Below, piece by piece: positions 33,954 through 41,981 of a DNA stretch of 64,000 bases. The notes under the pieces were generated by a model. The model was not told where the DNA came from. It was given only the letters and a program-made list of their open reading frames with translations, and did not search any database. Every line of letters begins with the position of its first letter. The first letter of the stretch is position 1. Source of the stretch: Aridibaculum aurantiacum (lineage in GTDB: Bacteria > Bacteroidota > Bacteroidia > Chitinophagales > Chitinophagaceae); assembly GCF_017355875.1 (NCBI RefSeq), contig NZ_JAFEWC010000001.1, forward strand, positions 2,418,001 to 2,482,000, in the 5' to 3' direction. A program made the translations under genes and the position numbers.

Positions 33954-35456
33954 TTACCTGGAAACAAAACTATAATTAGACACAACATCGATTGCCTTTA
34001 TCATGTCATCGTGCAATACACGATCTTCTTCATTGAAATCCACAACAGCACGTAACTGCTGGTACAGCTGCTCCACAACAGGCGAAGACTGCATTGGCCT
34101 TCTGAAATCCAATGCCTGCGCTGCTGATAATAATTCTATAGCCAGCACCTTCTCTACATTATTCACCACACGCAAACATTTGGTTGCACCGTTAGCACCC
34201 ATACTCACATGGTCTTCCTGGTTGTTGCTACTGCTTATACTGTCTACACTAGACGGCGTGCATAACTGCTTGTTCTCACTTACTATACCGGCTGAAGTAT
34301 ATTGAGGTATCATAAATCCGGAATGAAGACCCGGGTTCTTTACCAGGAAAAGCGGCAGGTTTCTTTGTCCACTGATCAACTGGTAGGTTCTTCTTTCGGA
34401 AATATTGGCTAACTCACTCATGGCAATACTTAGAAAATCGAGTGCTAAAGCCAGCGGCTGCCCATGAAAATTCCCCCCGCTTAACACAAGGTCGTCTTCT
34501 GGAAAAATGTTGGGATTATCGGTAACCGAATTGATCTCTTTCAGAAACACATTCAATACATGATCGAATGTATCAATAGTGGCACCATGCACTTGCGGTA
34601 TACAACGGAACGAATAAGGATCCTGTACCTGCTTCTTTGCCTGTGAAGAAATGGAACTACCTAAAAGAAAAGAACGAATAGTGGCTGCGGTTTCAACCTG
34701 CCCCTTATGACTTCTTACAGCATGGATGTGGTGATTAAAAGGCTCGGGCGAACAATCGAACGCATCTATGCTCATAGCGGCTATGAGGTTTGCCATATTT
34801 ATCAGTTGCTCGGATTTCTTTAGGCAATACATGCCATATGCACTCATAAACTGCGTTCCGTTTATAAGTGCAAGGCCTTCTTTAGAATGTAGCTTTATCG
34901 GCTCCCATCCTAGTTCCGACAAAACTTCTGCAGACTTCCGCTTTTGCCCGTTGAACCATACTTCTCCCAAACCAATAAGAGGAAGGCTAAGATGGCTTAG
35001 TGGAGCAAGGTCGCCGCTTGCACCCAAAGAACCTTGCGTGTAAATAACCGGGAACACGCCATTGTTATACATCTCCATCAGGCGCTTAACTGTTTCTATA
35101 TGCACGCCACTGTGCCCATAGCTCAACGATTTGATCTTGAGCATCAGCATCAATTTCACAATATCCAAAGGCACTTCTTCTCCTAAACCACAGGCATGGC
35201 TTACTAAAAGGTTGTATTGTAATTGCTCTACCTGGTCGTCATTTATCTGTACACTTTGAAGGTAGCCAAACCCGGTATTGATGCCATACAGCAATTCGTT
35301 GCCACTGGCCATTTTGTTGTCAAGATATTCGCGGCACTGCAGTATCCTTTCATGTGCATCAAAGGTGATGGACACATGTTGGTCAAAATCAAGCAGGTTC
35401 TTTATCTGTTGGAAATGAAGCGTTTTTCGGTCTAGCGGTAAATAATTATAACTCAT
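33954..35456 (-). CDS. hutH: Histidine ammonia-lyase family protein
   Basis: 500 residues. Converts L-histidine to urocanate and ammonia. The MIO cofactor triad Ala146-Ser147-Gly148 lies in GSLGASGDLAPLSHL; Tyr58 in YGINTGFG is the catalytic tyrosine. The NQEDHVSMG motif (with Glu) and SHACG point to HAL rather than the tyrosine ammonia-lyase form, which has NQDxVSM. No hutU, hutI or hutG is adjacent. It heads a run with the sugar kinase and murQ (12 bp and then 100 bp gaps). Other family members (PAL/TAL or aminomutase) remain possible. Confidence 0.82.
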   Translation of the reverse strand: MSYNYLPLDRKTLHFQQIKNLLDFDQHVSITFDAHERILQCREYLDNKMASGNELLYGINTGFGYLQSVQINDDQVEQLQYNLLVSHACGLGEEVPLDIVKLMLMLKIKSLSYGHSGVHIETVKRLMEMYNNGVFPVIYTQGSLGASGDLAPLSHLSLPLIGLGEVWFNGQKRKSAEVLSELGWEPIKLHSKEGLALINGTQFMSAYGMYCLKKSEQLINMANLIAAMSIDAFDCSPEPFNHHIHAVRSHKGQVETAATIRSFLLGSSISSQAKKQVQDPYSFRCIPQVHGATIDTFDHVLNVFLKEINSVTDNPNIFPEDDLVLSGGNFHGQPLALALDFLSIAMSELANISERRTYQLISGQRNLPLFLVKNPGLHSGFMIPQYTSAGIVSENKQLCTPSSVDSISSSNNQEDHVSMGANGATKCLRVVNNVEKVLAIELLSAAQALDFRRPMQSSPVVEQLYQQLRAVVDFNEEDRVLHDDMIKAIDVVSNYSFVSR

Positions 35457-35631
35457 ATGGCGTTTTCAACATCAGGCCGCCAAAGTAAACCATTTTGTGG
35501 ATTTTAAACTTTTACCCAAGAGAGGCAGAAGATATTGTAGTGGAAGAACTACAAATTTGATCTAGCAGGCTGCTCAATGGGCTTGGTTGCATAGTGGCAT
35601 TAATTTTTTATTACCCTATAAAAAAGATGCT

Positions 35632-35913
35632 ATGCCTCCACCCGTTCCTCAAGTTCAGGAAATTCTCGTTCGTCTTCAATTGCTTGAGGAAAAAATAAAG
35701 TTTGCCGCAGGCCAAATGAATGCTGCCTTACTGGACGGCAAACCAGATCATGAAATCAGGAGGCTTAAACAAAGGCTGACCAATTTGCAAAAAGAAAAAT
35801 GCCTGTATTACGAGCCCATGCAAAAATTGAAACCGCTGGCCGGGTATCGCAGTTACCTGTACAATAAAATTGAAGGAATGGAACGTTTTACTAATTCCAG
35901 GTACACTTCTTAG
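35632..35913 (+). CDS. Small coiled-coil hypothetical protein
   Basis: 93 residues from the preferred ATG at 35632 (the frame is open from 35587). Two helical stretches, about 10-35 and 40-62, are rich in Leu, Lys, Glu and Gln and may form a coiled coil; the C-terminal third is basic with Tyr and Arg. No family recognised. It stands alone between the hutH start and the kinase gene. Confidence 0.45.
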   Translation: MPPPVPQVQEILVRLQLLEEKIKFAAGQMNAALLDGKPDHEIRRLKQRLTNLQKEKCLYYEPMQKLKPLAGYRSYLYNKIEGMERFTNSRYTS

Positions 35914-35951
35914 CATAAGGAATATTCTCAATAACTATCCTCTACAATTAG

Positions 35952-35974
35952 TACCGCCTCTACTTCGCAAAGGC
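35952..35974. repeat. Short palindrome upstream of the histidine kinase
   Basis: CCGCCT and AGGCGG pair around CTACTTCGCAA. No T-run follows. Its G+C content contrasts with the A/T-rich surroundings, like the palindrome at 6765-6783. Confidence 0.4.
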
Positions 35975-36091
35975 GGACTACATTCAAGATTTAAAACCAG
36001 CTTTGGCATCAAAAGGAACCAGTGATTCTTCTAAAAAAAATGCTTTTTAGATAACACTTCCGTTTCCTTAAATTGCGATAAACATTGTCGT

Positions 36092-39000
36092 TTGCCAACA
36101 CTAGCAATCAAAAAGTCTGAGTTATCTCTTGATTTTATAGAGCTCCCAGCCTATGCTCAATTTATTCTTGAGAATAAATTGAGGCCTTTTGCAGAAGAAC
36201 AAGTGCGGCTGGCCAAAGAAGTCCAGGTTCCTATATTGAAATATCTTCCACAAGAAGACGAAGCATTATTAGAAGTATCTATACCTGGTATAGAAGAATG
36301 GCTAACTTCTTTCTCAGGAAATAGGATTGCAGAATTCATCACGTATTCGCTTCAGCAATGGAAATCAGGACAACTTCCACATTTAGCTAAAGAGGCTGTA
36401 CTAGCTGATGACATCACTTTGATAGCTTATGTACGAAAGAAAGGACTGCTCAAGTTTCTCCCGCAATACACTAATGATGTAGAACTTGTATTGAGGATTG
36501 TAAATGAGATAGACGTTTATTCCCTCCAGGTAATGAACAGGTCTTTCTCAGTATACATTGAAATGTTCACCAAAAGGATTGATGAACATGCTCATTTCAT
36601 AGAAAAGATCAACAACACCTCTCCAGGTCTTATTTACGTTTTCGACCTGCTGGATAAGAAAGAAGTTTATACCAATAATAAAGTAGAGGACCTGCTGGGC
36701 TATACGCATGAAGAGCTGCAGGCAATGGGCAGCAACTACCTTGAGATTGTTCAACATCCGGATGATATACCGGCTGTATTAGAACATTTCGCGTCGTTCA
36801 GTACATTGAAAGATGGCGAGATAACTTCTTTTGAACATAGGCTGAAAACCAAGGAAGGCAAATATTGCTGGATAAGGAATTACGAATCGATCTTTAAAAG
36901 AACTGAAGACGGCACACCTTGCCAGATCATTGGCATTGCTCTGAAGATTGACCAGGAGAAAAGAATGGCTGAACAGCTTAGGTACAGGGAAGAGCAACTG
37001 CTGGAAGCACAGGAACTGGCAGAAATGGGCAGCTTCGAACTGGGACTTAATGAAGGAAAGGCAAAGGTTACTCCACAGGTACAAAAGATACTGAAACTAC
37101 AAAGTGGCGATACGCTGCAGGATTTCATTAATAATATTCACCCGGCTGATAAAGAAAAAGTAACTACAGCCATCACTGCAGCACACGCAGGCACAGCAGT
37201 GCTTGACGAAGAGTTCAGGTACTTTGCCGGCGAAGAAGAAAAGATCATCTGGAGCCGCGGCTCAAGCTCAATAAAGAATGGTCGGTCTATCCTGAAAGGA
37301 ACAGTGATGGATGTGACGCAGCGACACTACATGGTGCAAAGGCTTCAAAATAGCGAACAGCTTTATAAAGAGGCGCAGGCACTAACGCACATCGGCAACT
37401 GGACATGGCTTACAAAACAAACTACCATCAACTGGAGTGATGAGATGTACAGGATCTTCGATATGCAACCGCAGCAAGAGATCATCACCATTGCTAAATT
37501 ATCTGCCCTTCTCGAGGGATCTGATCAGCTGCCGGTCTTTCAGTCAATCATCCAGGATCCGCGTACTGCTGATGGACTTGAGTATATTCTACAGATCAGG
37601 ACAAGCAAGAATAACCTGAAGATATTACAGGTAAAAACAGAAGTCAGAAAAAATGAGAAAGGTGATGTTTTTAAAGTAATAGGAACTTGCCAGGACATCA
37701 CTGAAAAACAATTGCTGATAAACCGCCTCGAGAAAAGTGAAAACCTTTACAAGCAGGCACAGGCACTAAGCCACATGGGCAACTGGTCGCTCAACCTTCC
37801 AGACAGGTCCATTACCTGGAGCGATGAAATGTACAGGATTTATGAAATGGAGCCAGGTAGCCAGGTGAGTTACGAGGAACTAAGGAAGTACAATAGTTCC
37901 GACTCCACAAACATTGGAAACATCATCCAGGAACAGATAGAGCATAAAAGGCCGCATGACTTTTTTTACCAGATCAATTTGCCATCCGGAGCGAATAAAA
38001 TCATTCACTCTAAAGGAGAGGTGGTAACTAACTCTGAAGGAAATGTAATACAGCTGGTAGGAACCGCGCAGGATGTAACGCAACAAAAAGAAATAGAAAA
38101 GCAGTTGCTCGATAACCAGGTTTTCATCAAGAAAATAGCAGACGCCACGCCTTCCATTATCAGCAGTTACAACATCAATACGGGTGTATACAGTTTTGTT
38201 AGTGAAGGTCTGAAAAAACTGCTTGGTTATGAAATTGAGGAGCCTTTAGAAAAGGGTGTTCAATTTTTTATAGATATCATGCATCCAGAGGATCTGCCAA
38301 GGATAATGGAGGAGAACAACAAAGCTCTTGCATATGCTAACACAAAGGGCATTGAGTGTGATAAAGAGATGGTAGTTGAATTCCAATACAGGATTAAAAA
38401 CAGCAGTGGCAAATACAGGTGGCTCCATACCTATGGAACCGTATTTGATCGTAACCGCGAAGGAAAAGTCGAAAACATCCTCAACATCTCGCTGGACATA
38501 ACTGAGAAAGTTGAAACAGAACGTAAACTGCAGGAGCAGGAAAAATTCAGTCTTCACATTGCCGAGGCCTCTCCTACAATCCTTTACCTGTTCGACCTGC
38601 AGCAAAACCGCTTTTTATATGTAAACAAAGAGGTAACGCAGGTGCTAGGCTACCTACCTGAAGAAATATTAAATCTGGGCAATAAAGTTTCTGCCTCTTT
38701 TCTTCATCCAGAAGATGAAATAAAGAACAACGAAAACCATATAAAATACCCAATAGCTGATGGCAGCAGCCTTATTCACCAGATAGAAGGCAGGGTAAAA
38801 GATCGAAATGGAAAATGGAAGTGGCTACTGACACGCGAGATTGTTTTTAAAAGAGATGAAAATGGGCAGGCAGTACAAGTAATTGGATCAGCACTGGATA
38901 TAACTGACAGAAAAGAAATGGAGCAGACGCTCATTCAAAAAACCATTCAGTTGCAGCAGAGCAACTCAAACCTGGAAGAATTTGCGCACATTGCTAGTCA

Positions 39001-39667
39001 CGACCTGCAGGAACCACTCAGGAAGATCTGCACGTTTGGCGACAGGCTGCTGAATAATTTCAATCATGCACTTGCACCTGAAGGAAAAGTTTACCTTGAT
39101 AAGATGATCAATTCGTCGCAGCGAATGCAACAACTGATCAATGATATCTTGTCCATTTCACTTATCTCTGGCGACAAATCGTATAGAAGATATAGCCTGC
39201 AAAAAGTGTTGGACGAAGTGTTGCAAACACTTGACCTGAAGATTGAAAAAACACGGGCTATCATACAGGCAGATCAGCTTCCTGAGGCCAATATTAATCC
39301 TTCACAAATGCGGCAGTTGTTCCAGAACCTGCTAAGCAATTCGTTGAAGTTTGTGAGCAAAGAAGAGACGCCTGTCATCACTATAAAAACAGAATATTTG
39401 ACAGCTAGCAAAGCTGCTAAATACCATCTTAAAAACAGTTCAAGATTTATTCAAATAACCATCAGCGACAATGGTATCGGTTTCGATGCCGAATATGCAG
39501 AAAAGATCTTCGCCATTTTCCAGAGACTGCACGGTCGAGCTGAATACGAAGGAACAGGCATTGGTCTTTCTATTTGTAAAAAAATAGTTGAGAACCACAA
39601 CGGTGTCATTTTCGCTTCGGCCTCGCCTGGCGGAGGAGCTACATTTACTTTCATCATACCTGAATAA
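36092..39667 (+). CDS. Soluble multi-PAS sensor histidine kinase
   Basis: 1191 residues read from a TTG at 36092; no in-frame ATG lies between it and the upstream stop. No membrane segment or signal peptide, so it senses inside the cell. An N-terminal helical region (about 1-160) of unknown type is followed by six PAS/PAC units at roughly 165-295, 300-420, 425-545, 550-670, 675-810 and 815-945, a HisKA domain with the phospho-acceptor His in FAHIASHDLQEPLRK (about 970), and a HATPase domain with NLLSNSLKF, DNGIGF and GTGIGLSICKK. No response regulator is adjacent. PAS units 3 and 4 are close relatives (both with HxGNW and WSDEMYRI), indicating internal duplication. Confidence 0.88.
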   Translation: MPTLAIKKSELSLDFIELPAYAQFILENKLRPFAEEQVRLAKEVQVPILKYLPQEDEALLEVSIPGIEEWLTSFSGNRIAEFITYSLQQWKSGQLPHLAKEAVLADDITLIAYVRKKGLLKFLPQYTNDVELVLRIVNEIDVYSLQVMNRSFSVYIEMFTKRIDEHAHFIEKINNTSPGLIYVFDLLDKKEVYTNNKVEDLLGYTHEELQAMGSNYLEIVQHPDDIPAVLEHFASFSTLKDGEITSFEHRLKTKEGKYCWIRNYESIFKRTEDGTPCQIIGIALKIDQEKRMAEQLRYREEQLLEAQELAEMGSFELGLNEGKAKVTPQVQKILKLQSGDTLQDFINNIHPADKEKVTTAITAAHAGTAVLDEEFRYFAGEEEKIIWSRGSSSIKNGRSILKGTVMDVTQRHYMVQRLQNSEQLYKEAQALTHIGNWTWLTKQTTINWSDEMYRIFDMQPQQEIITIAKLSALLEGSDQLPVFQSIIQDPRTADGLEYILQIRTSKNNLKILQVKTEVRKNEKGDVFKVIGTCQDITEKQLLINRLEKSENLYKQAQALSHMGNWSLNLPDRSITWSDEMYRIYEMEPGSQVSYEELRKYNSSDSTNIGNIIQEQIEHKRPHDFFYQINLPSGANKIIHSKGEVVTNSEGNVIQLVGTAQDVTQQKEIEKQLLDNQVFIKKIADATPSIISSYNINTGVYSFVSEGLKKLLGYEIEEPLEKGVQFFIDIMHPEDLPRIMEENNKALAYANTKGIECDKEMVVEFQYRIKNSSGKYRWLHTYGTVFDRNREGKVENILNISLDITEKVETERKLQEQEKFSLHIAEASPTILYLFDLQQNRFLYVNKEVTQVLGYLPEEILNLGNKVSASFLHPEDEIKNNENHIKYPIADGSSLIHQIEGRVKDRNGKWKWLLTREIVFKRDENGQAVQVIGSALDITDRKEMEQTLIQKTIQLQQSNSNLEEFAHIASHDLQEPLRKICTFGDRLLNNFNHALAPEGKVYLDKMINSSQRMQQLINDILSISLISGDKSYRRYSLQKVLDEVLQTLDLKIEKTRAIIQADQLPEANINPSQMRQLFQNLLSNSLKFVSKEETPVITIKTEYLTASKAAKYHLKNSSRFIQITISDNGIGFDAEYAEKIFAIFQRLHGRAEYEGTGIGLSICKKIVENHNGVIFASASPGGGATFTFIIPE

Positions 39668-39669
39668 AA

Positions 39670-39696
39670 AAAGAGCCATGCAAAACATGGCTCTTT
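39670..39696. terminator. Bidirectional terminator
   Basis: AAAGAGCCATG and CATGGCTCTTT form a perfect 11-base stem around CAAAA, between the convergent kinase and ferritin-like genes. Confidence 0.85.
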
Positions 39697-39715
39697 CATT
39701 CACTAGCTAATCCTA

Positions 39716-40570
39716 TTATATAATGAAAGGGTCAACAATTGCCAGTACTTGTGCAGGTGTCAGTCCTTCATCAAATGACTCAGAAGCTGCTTCGGCTGTG
39801 ATACCAAGGCCATTAATGCCGGTTATCTGAACTCCAGCCTGTACGGTATTTTCTTCACCATTATAACTTGCTTGTACAGCAGCACCAATACCTGTCTGGT
39901 TGCCGGTTATCCATGGTTTTACATCACCAAAATTATTTGCCTTCCGCATCAGCCTGATGTGAGCAGCATGGCGCGCTTCTACAGAGTGGATACGAAGTGC
40001 AGCACTTAATACATCACCTGTTCTTACTAACTCGGCAGCACGGCCTTTATAAGCACGTACACCTGTATCTTCAAAAGTTTGTGCTACTGCAAGGAAGGTG
40101 TTGTAGTTGGTAAATACATTGGCAAATGGTCCTGCCATTGATCCGTTACCAGCTGTAAAATCAAAATTAGCCGCGGTAAATGTTACAGGTGTACCACCTG
40201 CCCCTGATATTGCAGTACGTAAGAAGTTTACGTGCGCTACTTCGTGGTCCCTGATAGTGGTTATAGCCATTTGAGCAGCTCCTGCAGGAACACCAATAGT
40301 AGCAAAACTTGTAACAGCACGCTTATAAAATTCAGCTTCCAGGTACTCTAGCGTAAGCGCATAGTTCAGAATATCTACTACCTGGGCACCGGTAGCTGTT
40401 TGGCTATATGCCTTGTTGAACATTGAACCTAACGCCATTGGTATGGCTGCAAGAGATAGTTTGCCGGCAATGTCTTTAAACCGCTTCAATGTAGACCTGC
40501 GGGTATCCAATCTTTCATAAACCTCAGGGTCTACTTTTTCTATTTCTGATAAAATATTTTCAAAATTCAT
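39716..40570 (-). CDS. Ferritin-like domain protein (desiccation-related family)
   Basis: 284 residues. After a positively charged start and a hydrophobic stretch (about 38-55) comes a ferritin-like four-helix domain with ALTLEYLEAEFYKRAV, an RDHEVAHVNFLR helix, FEDTGVRAYKG and HSVEARHAAHIRLMRK. The Glu/His pattern should bind a di-metal site. These belong to the Ferritin_2/PF13668 type, linked in plants and bacteria to desiccation. It lies 12 bp after the related gene at 40583-41263, so the pair is likely one transcript made by duplication. Confidence 0.82.
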   Translation of the reverse strand: MNFENILSEIEKVDPEVYERLDTRRSTLKRFKDIAGKLSLAAIPMALGSMFNKAYSQTATGAQVVDILNYALTLEYLEAEFYKRAVTSFATIGVPAGAAQMAITTIRDHEVAHVNFLRTAISGAGGTPVTFTAANFDFTAGNGSMAGPFANVFTNYNTFLAVAQTFEDTGVRAYKGRAAELVRTGDVLSAALRIHSVEARHAAHIRLMRKANNFGDVKPWITGNQTGIGAAVQASYNGEENTVQAGVQITGINGLGITAEAASESFDEGLTPAQVLAIVDPFII

Positions 40571-40582
40571 AATAGTATGTTT

Positions 40583-41263
40583 TTATGATGTTGGAAGATT
40601 GCTGATGTTGATGCTCGTTTTAATAAATGGATCTGCAGCAGCCATTACTTGTGCCGGAGTACGAATCACATCCAGTCCCATTGCGTCTACTACTTCGTTA
40701 TTTGCAAATGAGCCATTGCTAATAATATCGCGGATGTATGCCGCATGTCTTGCTTCTACTGAAACTATTTTTCCTGCCAGTGTAAGGAAGGCAGGATTGG
40801 TAAGTAATCTTCCTGCACCATTGTAAGCACTTACGCCTAAGTCTTCAAATGTTTTAGCAGTACTCAATACGCTATCCCTGCTGGAAAAGTTTACTGCAGA
40901 AAAATCAACCTCAAGGCCGGGAATGGCGTTACTGCCAAGCGCATTTTTGAAGAACTCACGGTGTGCTATCTCATGGTCACGGATATCGCGGAGCATTGCA
41001 GTTTCCATGGCAGTTATACCAGAGTATGGTGAGTTTAGCACCTGGATGTAAAATGCCGCCTCAAGTTGCTCAAGTGCATATGCATAATTTAGGATACCAG
41101 TATCGCCACTGCCGAGATCAACACCACCTGCATCGTTATTTTTTCTACAGGCCGCGCCAGCCAATACCAAACCTGACGATGCACCTGCAAATGCCAGGAA
41201 CTTACGCCTCGATACAGAAGGAAGCCCGTCTGTAGGTTTTTCCAAAGAAGCTTTGTTTGTCAT
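40583..41263 (-). CDS. Ferritin-like domain protein with Tat-type lipoprotein signal
   Basis: 226 residues. The N-terminus holds SRRKFLAFAG followed by LVLAGAACRK: a twin-arginine signal with a lipobox cysteine, so it is probably exported folded and lipid-anchored. The ferritin-like domain has YAYALEQLEAAFYIQVL, IRDHEIAHREFFK, FEDLGVSAYNG and VSVEARHAAYIRD, parallel to the downstream gene. A metal-binding protective role (iron or peroxide) is inferred from the family. It is first in the two-gene run. Confidence 0.83.
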   Translation of the reverse strand: MTNKASLEKPTDGLPSVSRRKFLAFAGASSGLVLAGAACRKNNDAGGVDLGSGDTGILNYAYALEQLEAAFYIQVLNSPYSGITAMETAMLRDIRDHEIAHREFFKNALGSNAIPGLEVDFSAVNFSSRDSVLSTAKTFEDLGVSAYNGAGRLLTNPAFLTLAGKIVSVEARHAAYIRDIISNGSFANNEVVDAMGLDVIRTPAQVMAAADPFIKTSINISNLPTS

Positions 41264-41446
41264 AATAGTAGATTTTGTGAATGATAATTTTTACTATGTC
41301 TATGGCTGGAGTTACGGTAAACGAGGAGGAACAGTTTTGGAATCCTTAATCTTTTTTTAAAAGAAATTTAAGTAGCTATACCTGTTGAAGCCAAAGCAGA
41401 AGAAGCTACTGAAACAGTAAACATTCATCAGTAACAACTTTTAACT

Positions 41447-41965
41447 ATGGCCAAATATTCAAAAGCAGCCGGCAAAAAAGTAGAAGAAAACCTGCACGAA
41501 ATGAAGAGGGGAAAACTAAAAACAGGAACCGGTAAAAAAGTAACCTCAAGAAAACAGGCAATAGCCATTGGGCTGAGTGAAGCAAGAAGTGAAGGAAAAA
41601 AAGTGCCGCCGCCTAAGGATCCTTCAAATAAAAATTCAGGTAAGAATGCTGGAAGGAAGCCAGCGCCTAAAAAGACTGCAACTAAGCAAGCAGCTACTAA
41701 AAAAGCAGCTACTAAAAAAGCAGCTCCAAAGAAGTCTGCGCCAAAAAAAGCTGCTGCAAAGAAAACGGCAACAAAGAAAGCAGCGCCTAAAAAATCTGCT
41801 TCCAAATCAAGCACAAAAGGGTATAGTAGCAAAAGCAATACAAAGAAGAAAGGAAATAATCCTGATGAGAAAAGAGGTACAGGTAAATCATCATTTAAAA
41901 AAGCAACTACAAAAGCTGCATCGAAAAAGGCTTCAAAAACGAGTGGCAACAAGAACAAGAAGTAA
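41447..41965 (+). CDS. DUF6496 protein with histone H1-like tail
   Basis: 172 residues. The N-terminal 60 hold the DUF6496 pattern: KVEENLHEMKRGKLKTG, KKVTSRKQAIAIGLSEA, SEGKKVP. The rest is a low-complexity tail of Lys, Ala, Thr, Pro and Ser with repeated KKAATKKAAPKK words, like eukaryotic H1 or bacterial Hc1-type DNA-binding tails. It probably coats or compacts DNA, perhaps under stress. It is convergent with the NHEJ ligase gene, 16 bp between stops. Long frames seen on the opposite strand and in another plus-strand frame are shadows of the repeat. Confidence 0.8.
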   Translation: MAKYSKAAGKKVEENLHEMKRGKLKTGTGKKVTSRKQAIAIGLSEARSEGKKVPPPKDPSNKNSGKNAGRKPAPKKTATKQAATKKAATKKAAPKKSAPKKAAAKKTATKKAAPKKSASKSSTKGYSSKSNTKKKGNNPDEKRGTGKSSFKKATTKAASKKASKTSGNKNKK

Positions 41966-41981
41966 GGCTGCAGCCGGGTGA

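Noticed and set aside
41650-41810. Repetitive DNA resembling a tandem repeat array
   Set aside because: It is the codon-level repetition of the Lys/Ala tail, so it is not a CRISPR or a noncoding repeat.
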